Assembly (NCBI GenBank): GCA_027886175.1
Contig: JAJNNQ010000024.1
Location: forward strand, 30,235,001-30,299,000
Direction of reading: 5' to 3'
Length of the DNA stretch: 64,000 nt
Origin: Phylloscopus collybita
Lineage: Eukaryota; Chordata; Aves; Passeriformes; Phylloscopidae
Shown: positions 47,270 through 59,216 of the stretch, piece by piece
Numbering within the stretch: position 1 is the first letter of the stretch
How the letters are laid out: every line of letters starts with the position of its first letter
Translations under genes and position numbers: made by a program
The notes under the pieces: model-generated
Told to the model about the DNA's origin: nothing
Database searches by the model: none
What the model saw: only the letters and a program-made list of their open reading frames with translations

Positions 47270-47870
47270 CATCCCATAATATGCCCCGGGACCCCGGCAA
47301 CAGGCCCCGCCCCCGTCTCCCCGGCAAATACACACCCCCTTCCCCCCCCCCCCCCCCCCCGACATCCCATAATACTCACCCTCCCCTCAGAACTTCCCAC
47401 TCACTGCCCGGCCCGGCATCCCATAATAATAACCTCCCCTCCCGCCGGTAACATCCCATAATACTGTCCGTTCCCCCCCCCGCCCCGCACCTTCACCCCG
47501 AGAAACATCCCATAATACTCCCCCACGCTCGCACCCCTTCGCTCCGGCATCCCATAATACTGACCCCCACCACCAAACATCCCATAGTACTGTCCCCGCG
47601 CGGGACCCCGCGCGCCGGGGCAGGGCGCCCCCCCCTTGCACCTCCCGGGGCTGCCATCCCATAATAGGCACGTCCCCCTCCCGCGGGGAGAGCGCGGTGG
47701 GGGGGGGGGGAGGGCGCACTGTGAGGACCCCCCCCCCGGAACATCCCATAATAGTCACACCCCGAGCGCGCACATCCCATAATAGTCACACCTCCCCCCA
47801 CCCCGCGCGCCCAGGCAGGCATCCCATAATAGTCGCCGGGAGCCACCGTCCAGCCCGGCATCCCATAATA
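47270..47870 (+). promoter_or_regulatory. CHD4: CHD4 promoter array of ZNF410-type sites (12 copies)
   Basis: CATCCCATAATA occurs at 47270, 47363, 47417, 47452, 47506, 47548, 47655, 47742, 47773, 47820 and 47859. One variant, CATCCCATAGTA, is at 47578. All are in the same orientation (TATTATGGGATG along CHD4). Start-to-start spacings run from 30 to 93 bases with no fixed period, and the sequence between copies is unrelated GC-rich DNA. These are therefore reiterated binding sites, not a tandem satellite. The word matches the published ZNF410 motif. ZNF410 is reported to activate mammalian CHD4 through clustered sites at its promoter. Binding in this species is inferred. Confidence 0.93.
47342..47360. 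repeat. C19 homopolymer in CHD4 promoter island
   Basis: Nineteen C in a row, ending two bases before the second site of the promoter array. Its length may be affected by sequencing error. Confidence 0.85.
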
Positions 47871-48339
47871 CTCGCGGCCGCCCGCCCCGCACCCGCACCC
47901 GCGGGGCTCCGCCGCCGCCCCCCGCCCGCCCTGCCCGGAGGCGCGGGGCCCGCTCCGGCCCAGCCCCCGCTCCGGCCCGGGGCACGGGGCCGACCCCTGG
48001 CACCGCGCGGCCTCCGCGCACCTTCCGCCCTCCTGCGCGCTGGCACCGGCCCCGGGCACAGGCTCCGGGCACCGCCCTCCCACCGCCGACCGCCCCCGAC
48101 CTCGGGGCTGAGCGCCCCGCTCTCCCTGCCCCGTCCTGCCGTGCCCCGTCCCGCACGCTCCGCCCGCGGGGCCGCAGGACCCCTCCAGGGCTATCCGTGC
48201 CCGGCGCGGCCACTGCCACCGCCAGCCTGTGTGTGGGGAGCCTGCAGTGACTTTGGTGCTTCCCCTGCACCTCGAGGCTTCCTGGCTGCTGGTACCTGCA
48301 GAACTACCGACCCCAGGGATACGCATTCTCCCGGGCAAC

Positions 48340-48605
48340 TAGCGACAGGATGAGAGCATGTCGTTTCAAGCGGTGCCAGGGGAGGCTTAGGCTGGACATC
48401 AGGAGGAATTTCTTCATGGAAAGGGTGATCAGACACTGGAATGGACCACCAGAGAAATGGTGGAGTCACCATCCCCAGAGTTCAGGAAAGGCTGGATGTG
48501 GCATTTAGCGCCATGGTCTAGTTGCCATAGTGGTGTTCGGTCAAAGGTTGGACTTGATGATCTCAGAGGTCTTTTCCAGCCTAACTGAATCTGTGATAGA
48601 CGGTG
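48340..48605 (+). mobile_element. CR1 LINE 3' fragment upstream of CHD4
   Basis: Landmarks: 'ggcttaggctggacatcaggagga..tttcttca', 'ggtgatcagacactggaatgg', 'ccagagttcaggaaaggctggatgtggcat', then the tail 'aaggttggacttgatgatctcagaggtcttttccagcctaa..gaatctgtga'. It lies at the outer edge of the CHD4 promoter island, pointing away from CHD4. Diverged and non-coding. Confidence 0.95.
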
Positions 48606-51600
48606 TGTCCACGTACTCCATTCCTGCCTGTTACCCGGCACCCTGCTCCCTGCGGCAGCCTCCGCCAGGAAGCTCAGCACTGATTTACACAGACGGGAAC
48701 GGTCCGTACGTATAAGTATACTCCAATTATGCACATACAACTGTATCATTAATTTCCCATTAAACAAAATCACGTCCCATAATGCCGCCTTATCCTCTGT
48801 TGAGCATTTTCATAACACTATTAATCTCAACAAAGAGGCGCAGTCCTGTCCGTCAGTCAATGCGTGGGTGTCAACAACTGCACTCGCTGCCTGCGCTGTC
48901 CCACGCCCGCTGGTGCGTGTGCACGTTTCGTCCCGCCACAGTGAAACGCGCCGCAGCACAAGGGGAGGATTGGCTGTTTACAGACGGCAACAAGTCGTTT
49001 ACAGATCCCGTAACACAAGCCGGGCTTTGTCTGCTGAAGCTCACTCAAAATACATCCACGCACACAGCAGCGTGCAGGTGTTCCACAGCTCCATCCCATG
49101 CCATCACCTCGGCAATGTGCCGAAGTGACTCTGGCTATTGGCTCTCCCTTACCTGTGCACGCAGGCTCCAACCACCTCCTCGCACCGGCAACTCTGCTGA
49201 GATACCACCAGGCTCCACCACCCCATCCGTGTGCCCGTCTCCACTGCGTGTTCCCGCAGAGTTCCACGATGTACGACACGCGTGCGGCCGTGCCGCAGCA
49301 CAAGTTGCGCCTCCCATGCCCTCGTTCTCACCTTGCCAGCCAAGACTAGACCGATACATCCCAACAGGCTGCTGTAATCCACGTTCCTGCACGTATAAAA
49401 ATCCCACCGACCTCTCCAGCCATCAGCAACACGCACCCTGTACTTGTCCCTGTACGTACCTTTGCCCACATGATGATGATGCTCTCATTTATCTCAGCTC
49501 CATGGAGGAAAAGTGGTAGGAAAGAGCACACTAGTCTTCCACAGATGCTATCCATTCTCTGCATAGATCAAGCAGACCCATCCAGGGCTACAGAAACATG
49601 TTGTGATGACACCACCACCAAACTCACATGGACCTCTGCAGGACTTCTCATTCCCTCTTTTGTGTGCTGACAGCCGTAATCCCCTCTTAAGAGGAGCCAG
49701 GCAGACAGCCACACCAAAATCCCGAGCTGAGCAGCCCAGCCCCAACCAGTGTGCACCAACTCCACGTTTGCCTCTTTCCACCAGTGGCTTGGGCACAAGG
49801 GGAGAGGCGTGATGCAGATGAAGGTCCTGCAAAGGGAGTTCGGTGCTGGGGCTCTCTCTGCAGGTGATTCCCAGTGCTCCTGCCAGCACAGTTATGGTCT
49901 GAAGAAGGCTGTTTGCTGTAGGTTAGGCAATGCGTGCCCCAGTGCCTCCGATGCTAAAGCATGAGGCTTCCCAATGAGCCACCACCTCCCTGAAATCTTT
50001 CTCTGCATGACAAATGAACACATTTTTGTCATTGATGTGCCCAAGGCTCCTCACCTCAGCTCCAACTGCTTTTTCTCTTTGTAAATTGAAGTTTCTTAGC
50101 AGAAATCTTAATTTTCCCTCAAAACAAAAACTCCATATGAGATATACGTGATTATGATTAAGGCGTTTTTACTGTTTGTGAGGGCCAAGTAAATTAAATG
50201 GATTTTTAAAAAATAGATTTCTAAACATTTTCCTTTGATGAGGAAAGGATAGATTTCCATGAGATAGATTTCCCAGTCATTTGGCTGCTTTAAACTTGGA
50301 AGTTGCTGTACCTTACTGTGGTTCAATTACTTACCCAGTTTAATTGAATCTTTCGAGTTTATAGCACTTGGCTTGGAAACAATTACAGCAAGATCTGTGT
50401 AATAGAATCTTCCCTACCTGTGTTGATGGGTGTCGACACCCTGAACAACCCCACAGCACACTTCCCATGGGGAAAATGCCTGCAACATCTTGCTTTGGTG
50501 CTGAGCCCTTGCTGGGAAATCCAAACTGGCCAGAGGACCTTCCACACACCCCTGCCCAGCTCTGCTTCCAAGAACAACTGGGTGAAGTGGGCTCTGTAGT
50601 CCCACAGCAACAAGCTGGGGTGACCTATAAATAATTTCTGTAGTTTCGTGCATGGCTTAAGTCAGTCAGGGCTCAGGAGAGTCCTGCCCCATCTTCCACC
50701 ACCTCGTGGGCAGCTGTCCCTGTCCAAGCTTTTATCAGGCCCACAGCCCTTCCTGACTTTCACTTTTAATTTATGTTCACTTTTAAACATATTTCCCCAA
50801 GGTAACAAGAAGAACAAAGCTTTTGACATTGTTTCACCCTGGAACTCGGAGTTGTAGGCTGGAAACCTTCATCCTGTGTGTTTCAGAGCTGCCCAGTGTG
50901 GGAGGCAAGGGTGGGAGGAAGGAACTCCAGAGCATTTTGGAAAGAAGGGAGACTCTCCAGCCTAGCATGAACCGTTCATATGTGGGACACAGATAACAGA
51001 CTACAAGCTTGACATGCTGGTGCTGCAGACAATGTGATCTGAAAGATCGGTTTATGGTCTTTCAGGCTATTTTTTGTCAGCTCTTGCATTCCATAACAAT
51101 GCAGAGGGGCTGATGGGTTTAGACGCTGGCCACTGCAATGCTGCCACTATATTGCTTCATCTGTGTTCTGGGACACAGCCATACTTCTGTTCTCCTCATT
51201 TTTGCTGCTTCCTGGAGTGAGGCTTGATCCAGCCAGTCTCTACTATCTGCTTTGTCAGGTTACATACAACCAGTAACATGAAAAATATATTTCAGTATCT
51301 GCGCAAAACTGGCAGTCCCTGATGTACCCATGAATGTGATGCTGTTCTGCAACGGCTGCAGCTACGTTTCACCTCTTCTTTTAACCTAGCTTTGACCATT
51401 TGTAACTAATGTGGATGGACTTACTCCTCGTGTTTGTCACTCAGCAGCCCTGTAGGCTCTCTAGATCATGCTGATGCTTGCCATGACTGAACTAAGGTTT
51501 TACCACTTCTGCCAAGGAACCCTGAAGATCCCAGGATTTCTGAGAAGCCCTGCCCTTTTGTTTTTTTGTTTTTTTTCTTTGGTAAAGCAAGGAATTTTGC

Positions 51601-53740
51601 CCTAGATCATTTGTTGAGCAGAGAGAGGGTATCAAACTCTGAGATAGGTAATTTTTTTTACTTTGAAATTAGCAAGAAAATGGTTCATACTTTCACTCAG
51701 TATCTGGTTGTTGTCCCAGAGTGTGTGTCTCTTCAACACCCAAGTCCCCTTGCCCCCATTTTAAACGATCTTGTGAGAATCCTGTGTACCCAGCACTAGC
51801 CAAAGTAACTGTTCTGAATTCTGCAAGTCTCCCCAACACTAAAAGCTTCTCCACTCCCAGCTTTCTACATGACAAGCTAAGGAAATCTAAATGACCAATT
51901 TTCATTGTTGTTTTCTTCATCATGCACCCCCTCCTTCTATTTTTATTCCTCATTTAGTTTGAGTGGGGTTTTTTTTCAAAGGAAAGCATGAGCTTATTTG
52001 TTTAGCCCAATGGAAGTATCTGTACTTCGGTGTTAGACATAGCAGAAAATGACACAGGAAAGTCTCCTCATCTTGTGGAGAAAAGACAAGAGCCCTTTCT
52101 GTCATGTCCAAGGAGCTGCTCCGGCAGCAAACAAATGTCACTGGAACAAGAGGCAGACAGAGACTTGCGCACAGAGGATTCTGGAGCGCACAACCAGAAT
52201 AAGATCAAGAATCACTCAAGAGACCACGTGTGCTTCTTTTTTGAGAACATTCTACTGTCAATGGAGGATCGAGTCTCTCTCTAACAGCCACCTAGGTGAG
52301 GGCTGCCCATATGCCAGCGTGACTCTGCATCTACTTCCCGTTAGGGGAAGAGCATTTCAGACTTCGCTCAGCACTCGTCATGAGCCTCGTCTCCTGTTTT
52401 GCCAGAAGGAGGGGGCAGGGAGAGCGGCGTGGCCGCGCAGCCGGAGCCGCACCGTGTCAGCCAGACGTGCACGGTGCAGGAGGCAGTGCTGGCGGCACAG
52501 AACTGAGGCGGGGGAGAGATGGAGGAGATTGGGGGTTGCTCAGCCCCCTGGAAATCAGAACGGCTGATCTCTATCTCTCTGTGCTTCGCTGGTTTGTTTG
52601 CTTTAAAAAACATCACATACTTGATACTGACACCTATAGCTAAGGTTACTCGATATTTTCCATCACAAGTCTGTTTTCAGTTACTCAGAAGTTTGCCAGA
52701 CATCAGATAGTCAGATTCGAATTTTCCATGTTTATTTTCACTTTTTTTGTTTTCCTGAAGATGGAAGCACTTAGTAAGGCGTAAAAAACAAATGCTATTT
52801 TGCAATTATAAAAATTTGACTTTGACACCAGTCTTTCAACATAGAATAATGTATATGATGAATAACAAAAGCTGCAAGTAATACACAAAAATTAAGAGTG
52901 CTTATTAGTTACCATTTTTTTAGGTTTCCATTTCTGTGAAGTGCCATAGAGATGCCCTGATCCCCTCCCCTCTTCATGAAACAAATAGTTGGATCCAGCC
53001 AGGGACAGAGCCAGTGGTCTTAGAGGGGCTGCAACAGCAACACACTGGTTTGAGCTGCCTGGACTGCAGTTCTGCCATACCTATTTTTACCTCCTGTATC
53101 AAAGCTGGTGCATGCTGGCAAAAAAATCACTAACACCGACACACATCTCTTGAACTCATTTAGCAGAAATACTGAAAAAACAGGCTGGGACAGAACTCTC
53201 CTTCATCTCCTACCTCCAGCTGGATCTGGGAGAGGTGTTTCCAGTGCTGCACCCAGCAACAACTGTGCTCCAGGGAACAGTGCTAATTAGCCTGGAGGTT
53301 GCATTCCTCATTTGGCTGGGTGAGAACACCACTGCTGCTGAGCAGAGCTGATGGCCTCGGGTTGGCTGGAGAGGAGGAGAATCACATCTCGATGGTGATA
53401 CCTACTAAGTCACCATGGGCTCCAAACCGGGCGGGGGTTTGCAGAGCTTCCACAGCCACACAGGTCTGGAGGAGGTTTTCTCTCATCTCGGGCAAGAACC
53501 AGACCAGGTACTTTGGGCTTGTGTCCCCGGTGCATAAAGCAAGGATCACGTATCAGGCTCTGCTCTGGGATGCACCGTGCAGGGATATGTCTTGCTTTGC
53601 GCCATCGTTGTGCACGTTTCTTGAACTTAGAGCTTTGTGACACTTGGACTTAGACGGCAAGTTTCATCCTAAAAACGATACACTTGGGACTAAGGTAAAG
53701 GTGAGATGCTCAGATGCTTCACAGCCCCAGGTTGAATGGC
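48606..53740. other. Region between the two CHD4-linked CpG islands
   Basis: About 5.1 kb with no recognisable exon. One imperfect relative of the array word (GTCCCATAATG) lies at 48774-48784. The open frame at 48782-49519 (245 codons) looks like non-coding sequence: no known family and no splice context. A small CpG-rich patch at about 52400-52500 is unassigned. Confidence 0.55.
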
Positions 53741-53749
53741 TGTGGGCTT

Positions 53750-54910
53750 TCTCCCTTCCTACGTCGGGGTCAGAATTTGCTTGCCGGGGCAGGCGGGAGC
53801 CCGCAGCCTCGCCATGCTGGGGACCCGGCCGAGGGCTCCTGTGGAGCCCACGTGCAGTTGGCAGCCAGGAGCCCGCCCCGCCTTGTGCCCCATGCCCGGC
53901 GCATCCCCGCCTTCCCATCCTCCCGCCGCGCTGCCCCGGGGGGCGGCGGGGCCCGCTCGGCCCCACCCCGCATCCCATAATAGTTCACAAAGGCGACTCC
54001 ATCCCATAATAGCCACCCACGGGAAACACACCATGGCAACCACCCCCCCACCCCACCCCCGCGCCATCCCATAATACCCTGCCGGCTTTATTGGTCCCGA
54101 CCGAGGAGGGCAGGGGGGGCCGGGGCCGGACGGGGGCACCGCGGGGAGGTCCCGGCGGGCACCGCCAGGAAGCCTGGCTGGGGCTGCAGCCTCCCCTCGG
54201 CATCCCGCAGCACTCCCCCCCCTCCTCCTTCCTGCTGCATCCCATAATACTTCCCAGGGAGGCAGCCCCGCTGTAAGGTAGAGCCATCCCATAATAGTGG
54301 CCCGGTCACACCGCGCTGGGAATGGTGCCATCCCATAATACTCTCGCCCCACGCCGGCTGCGGCGGGCCCTGCCATCCCATAATAGCCGCCCGCTCTCCC
54401 CCGCCCCCCCCGCTCCTTGTGGGGCATCCTCCTCATCCCATAATACTCCGCCCGGCGGCACGAGCGCCCGCCATCCCATAATATGCCCTGCCACCCACCT
54501 GCCCCCCTCCGGTCGCGGGAGGCCTCGCCATCCCATAATAGTCGCGGCTCGCCCTTCCCCCCCCCCGCAGAAGGGCTCGCCATCCCATAATACTCGCCGC
54601 TTGCCATCCCTTAAAGCCGCGGCTGAGGCCTGACCCCGTGGGCCGCGCTCGCCTGCCCGGCCCGGCCCGGCCCGGCCCCCCCGCACCCCTGCACCTCCGC
54701 TCTGCCGCCTGCCCCGCTGCCGCCACCGCGCTGCCTCGCCCCGGCCTCGCCGTGCTGCTCTGCCCTGGCTTCCCCCTCACCTGGCAGCCCAGCTGCCGCT
54801 GCCGCCCCAGCTGCAGCCTTGGCCGTGCGCCTTCCCAGAGCCTTCTCCTGGGTGCCCCCGGCCCGTGCTGGGCCCCTCGCTGTGGTGCCTTCCCCACTCA
54901 GCCCTGGGTG
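53750..54910. promoter_or_regulatory. Distal CpG island carrying the second array
   Basis: A CpG-dense island 6.5-7.7 kb upstream of the predicted CHD4 first exon, centred on the second CATCCCATAATA array. No coding exon was recognised beside it. It could be an enhancer, an unannotated non-coding RNA promoter, or both. Confidence 0.75.
53971..54592 (+). promoter_or_regulatory. Distal array of ZNF410-type sites (11 copies), putative CHD4 enhancer
   Basis: Exact CATCCCATAATA starts at 53971, 54000, 54065, 54238, 54285, 54329, 54374, 54434, 54472, 54529 and 54581. Decayed relatives are CATCCCGCAG (near 54200) and CATCCCTTAAA (54604). All are in the same orientation as the promoter array, with start-to-start spacings of 29 to 173 bases. 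Distance to the predicted CHD4 exon 1 is about 6.7 kb. In mammals a second ZNF410 cluster about 6 kb upstream of CHD4 acts as its enhancer; the position and word agree. Activity here is inferred. Confidence 0.92.
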
Positions 54911-56470
54911 TCCACCCCCAGCCCAGGCACTGTCCGCTAGCCCAGCCACCATCGAGTCAGCAGAAAAGCACAAAGCTGGAGCGAGCGCCATGTCATGACA
55001 CCCGTGACACCGTGGGTGCGTGTCTGGTTTGGACGGAGCCCCTGCTGCCAGGGGGCCCGGGGCTGCGCTGGCATGGCCTTTGTGACCACTGAGCCCTGAC
55101 CTAGTTTGCCAGGTGCTGTGCTGCCGTTGGGAAGGCCTCCCGCTCCTTGCCCGAGGCCACCGTGTGCCGCGTTTGGGGTCGGCTCGCTATCCACTCACAT
55201 CCACGTTATCACGTGTCTGGTATGGAAGATAACTCCACGTCTTGCCATTCGCTCATATTGAGCGTATTTATTTTACTTCTGAAAGCAGTTTTTACCGCTG
55301 TGTTGGGGTTTTGCTTTCAGCCCCATCCCTGCTTTTGTGCCCCAGCTGGATGGAGTGTTAGGGGCTGCAGGGAGTGTTTCTGAGCTGCTCCATTGTTTCC
55401 CTGGGTTCTTTCACTGTTACCTGCCCTTACAAGTACAGCTCGGCACTTGGAACGTGTACTTCTTGTGAAAAGCCAGCAAATGTGTCCTGATAGCTAAGAG
55501 AAGAATGGGAAGTGTAAGCCCCAGAAGCTGAAATAATGACGTGTAAAAGGCTGATATGCAGAAAAGAACCAAAAAACTGTAATTCCCCATACTCTGAACG
55601 GAAGCTACAAAATTATAGACTTAGTGGATTAAAGGGTGGGCTGGGAAATAGTAATGCACAGTGACAAGAGAGAGGTGTTTCCTTGTTGGATGGCACGCAG
55701 TAAAGATGCCTGCATCCATTCAGTCAGATCCTGGCAGAACGTTCAAAGGGATGAGGTTTTAGAGCAGCAGCAGCAAGTTCGGATGCTGCTGCAAGGAAAG
55801 GCGAGAAGCATTCTCTTTTTCCCGTCACAGACCCACAGCTGCTGCTGCTTCCAGTGGGGAAGGCTCTCCATGGGGCCTCACCCCGGTGAAACCAGAGAAG
55901 GGGTCTGCTTCCTTCGGCTGCGTGCCCACCGGCAGCCCCAGCGGTGGCCACCGGCACCGGCACTTACTGGTGAGGTGTGGTCCCTTTGTCTCTTGGCTTT
56001 CCCGCAGCAAATGCAGGAGCCCCCTTTGCAAACTCCGTGTTTTACAGGGAGTCCCCCTGTGGCAGATCTGTTTTACAGGGAAAGCGTCTGCAGGGGAGCA
56101 CGAGGCGGTCGAGGATGGAGTCTGCAAATTGCTGCCTGTTCCATTCTGCCTGTCATACGTTTTGTTTGCAGATGATCCTCTGGCATCGGTGAGAAACAAG
56201 TGAGCAAACACACGCAGCACTCCACTGTCGTGGAGAGGGAGCTCTGGACTCGGAGAATGGAAGCCCTGAGTCCTTTTGACAATTCTTCCCACTTGCTTTT
56301 TTTAAGGTTTCCGTGCACTTGGGCACCTCCTAAGTCGGGATCTAGCCTGCCTCCTTGGGAAGATACCTGTCTTTTCCTTCTTTTATCTAAAGAGTAGCTG
56401 AAGGGCGAAGCGAGGCTGTGCCAATTTGAGCTAACAGAGCTCTAGTTTGCAGTGTATGGTCTGTACCAAA

Positions 56471-56625
56471 CCATGCCATGCCATACCATGCCATACCATG
56501 CCATGCCATACCATACCATACCATACCATACCATACCATACCATACCATACCATACCATACCATACCATACCATACCATACCATACCATACCATACCATA
56601 CCATACCATACCATACCATACCATA
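56471..56625. repeat. (CCATA)n microsatellite, 31 units
   Basis: A 155-bp uninterrupted pentamer array. The first units alternate CCATG and CCATA, then it becomes pure CCATA. On the minus strand it reads (TATGG)n. The ATG/YG-rich peptides it yields in all frames are artefacts of the repeat. Confidence 0.98.
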
Positions 56626-59159
56626 TGCATGTGATATGTTTAAAGCAACTTTACATCTGTTTAATAAAACCATCAAGAATGCCTAATGCAGAGGATGAAC
56701 TTAAACTGCTCCAAGCCTGGCTTTTATTGGATAAGTCTGTGGTTTGGGCACGCACTCGTTTAGTGGAAATCCGAGTTTGGGTGCTCCTGTCCCCTGGCTG
56801 TTCACTCTTGACCTCCTGCAGCAGATGTTGCTCCTGTCTTGGCTCTGGCAACCGAGCAGATGTGCCTGCTCAGTGCCTGCTCCAGTGGGAAGTCCAGCTT
56901 TTCATGGCACGACAGCTGCAGGAGGAGGGCTGAGCTAAGGGAGCTGTTCTGACCGCAGTGGCCGCGTACAGACCCTGCTGGAGCATCCCACTTGTCAGGG
57001 CCTGCCTGCCCTGCCAGCAGCCATTTCCTCCTCTCCTCCTGTTCTCCTCAGCTGCCATGTCAGGTCCTGTACCGTGCAGCCTTTCTCGTCTTGCACCTCT
57101 CACAGGCAGGCAGGGCGAGTGCTGCAGCCGGGCTGCTGCCCCAGGGAGCAGAGCCGTATTTCTGCAGGAGCCAGAGTTGCCACCCAGCGTCTGTGAGCTG
57201 CAAGCGGGCACAGGAACAGCATTAGCGTCCTGGGCAGCGAGCCATGCCAGCCTGCAGGCTCTCGGTTTGATTGCACTCTGTGAACAGGTGCCTCATCCTT
57301 TAAGAATACACCAGATTTAATTATACCACTTCAAAATGTTCTGTCTTAGGTGAGGCTTTGAACGTGTCCACATTAGCCGTTTATGGAGGTGTGACAAGAC
57401 TGTTTTTAAGTGGATTGATTTACACTGGTGACATTGCTAACAGACCAACCATGTTATGAAAAGCTCCAGCTTTTGAGTTTGACCTTCTCTTTTTCCACAG
57501 AAATATTGTAGGCTTTGTGTGTGAATTTATTTCCAGCTATCAGGCCTCATTTCCCCATCTGCCTCACAATTCAGACAATGCTTCTGAGAAGCCCTGATCT
57601 ATGGCAAAGCAAGTCCTGTATTCCTGCTGTATTCTGAAGCTGCTAGGGACAGCAATGTGATTGATCCCAGAGTGGAAAGTTCAAACTGCAGGTTTTTGCA
57701 ACAAGAAATTTACCAGCAGAGATGGAATTAGACTGACTGGGCATTCCCACTGTAAATTATTCAGTTGCTTGTAATTTTCATGATTGGAGCTAAAATTTTC
57801 CATTCTGGCTGTCTGCCTACATCTGATTTTTTTTTATAATTTTTGTTTTCTTTTTAAATATGGCTTCAGCCTGTACATGAAATCTACTCAGGGGAAAAAA
57901 AAAAAGGCAGAGCAAAACATTTTGGTTTTGAGTGTAAAGTGTATGTTAAAAAGAACAGTCTTTTGCCCAACTGCTTTGGAGGAGGAAGCTGAAGCCTATG
58001 AAGGAGAGCTGTCCTTGCGTCAGAGCTACACTACTCACTATCCCCATAAAAATCCATGCCAAATTTTGATAAATGATAAGCCTTTTAAAAAAAAATCTGT
58101 TTCACACATGCTCTGTAGGGACATTTGAGATTTTCCCTGTGTAGTTCTTCCAAGATCTGCTGTCAGCAGTGTCTCACAAAGGTGGGATAAGGTTGTGTGG
58201 ATGCCAGCCGTCTTCTGCAAGGACCCAACTGCTGGTGACTGCCCTGGGCCAGGCAGAGGGAAGGAGGAGCAGCTGAGTGAAAGGAGAACAGCAAATCCCT
58301 TGGGAAGGGAAACATGGAGAATAGATGAGGGCCAGGAGCTTTATGATACTGAGTCTGTTGTGAGGATAAAGACAAGGAGTTACTGGAAAACAAAAGGATG
58401 GAATTGGGAGAAAAGACCCTTGACTGGCTGAATAATTTGACTCAATGGAAAATCAGAGTACATGGGATTATAAAAGCCAAGAGTGATCGCTGTAGCAGAA
58501 GCAGGGCCTAGAGAGAGGGAAGACTATTTGAAAAAGCAAGCAGCTAGTCTTGGGAGCTGAGGAGAGAGAAGCAGTATTGGAGCCAGTGAAACAAGGAGAA
58601 AAAGAGGAGCTAAAAGTGGTAGGAGGGGTGTAACAGCACTGGATGTGGAGATAGAAAAGAACAAGCTGTGCTAGACTCACTAAGGAACCAAAGAGCAGGA
58701 AGAGCATTCAGATAACTGAGCAAGGAGACTTGAGGCTGGGGGGTGGGCAAGGAGCTGGCCAAGCAAGCACCAATGTCCATCTTGTTCTAGGGGCACAAGC
58801 AAGCCTTTAGGTTCCTCCATCTCATCATTGCTGGGTCATGATTCAGGAATCCTGGGGCTGGCAGTACTTCTATCCTGAAATGTTAAAAGACAGAAAGAAA
58901 AAGAATAAAAAGTAAGACAGAGGAGATTCTACAACAGCTTCTGAGCTGTCATTCTCCATATGAAAAAACCCCACAAAAAGACCTGATTCCTTCACCTGCT
59001 CATACATGACATCCTGAGACCATCTTAGGGGCAAAAGAGCATCCCTCCTGGTCCCCACCTCCTCATTTGCTCCCTTTCCAGACTCCTGGGTAATGTCACA
59101 GAGACTGGACCAAAGGAATGAGGACTGTCTGTTTTAAAGTCTGTGGCTAACAAATCCTG

Positions 59160-59161
<2 letters not shown>

Positions 59162-59216
<55 letters not shown>
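59162..59216. repeat. Poly-T tract (about 55 bases)
   Basis: Uninterrupted T run followed by CTGGGGTGGGGGGGTGGGGAGGGG. It may be the A tail of a minus-strand insertion or a slippage-prone simple repeat. No retroposon body was recognised. Exact length is unreliable. Confidence 0.9.

Larger units (their letters stand above)
46600..48250 (-). promoter_or_regulatory. CHD4: CHD4 promoter CpG island
   Basis: A strongly CpG-rich island upstream of the first CHD4 coding exon. It holds the probable untranslated first exon, a 12-copy CATCCCATAATA array, a C19 run (47342-47360) and a G12 run (47699-47710). No TATA box near the expected start. It is the only island between CHD4 coding exon 1 and the distal island at about 53.8 kb. 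Confidence 0.8.

Noticed and set aside
46408..47461. Plus-strand open frame of 347 codons and minus-strand frame of 286 codons in the CHD4 island
   Set aside because: CpG islands have few stop codons. The peptides are low-complexity Pro/Gly/Arg without family similarity, and they overlap promoter sequence.
53759..54607. Minus-strand open frame of 282 codons with a repeated YYGM motif
   Set aside because: YYGM is just TATTATGGGATG translated, so the peptide repeat is a by-product of the binding-site array. The same happens at 47493-48338. Phases and spacers vary, and no splice or start context supports a protein.
56387..56686. Open frames of (MVWYG)n and (YHTIP)n type
   Set aside because: They are translations of the CCATA microsatellite in every frame, not genes.
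57784..58128. Open frame of 114 codons and others of similar size at 55-62 kb
   Set aside because: No known family, no splice context, AT-rich sequence. Consistent with chance open frames.
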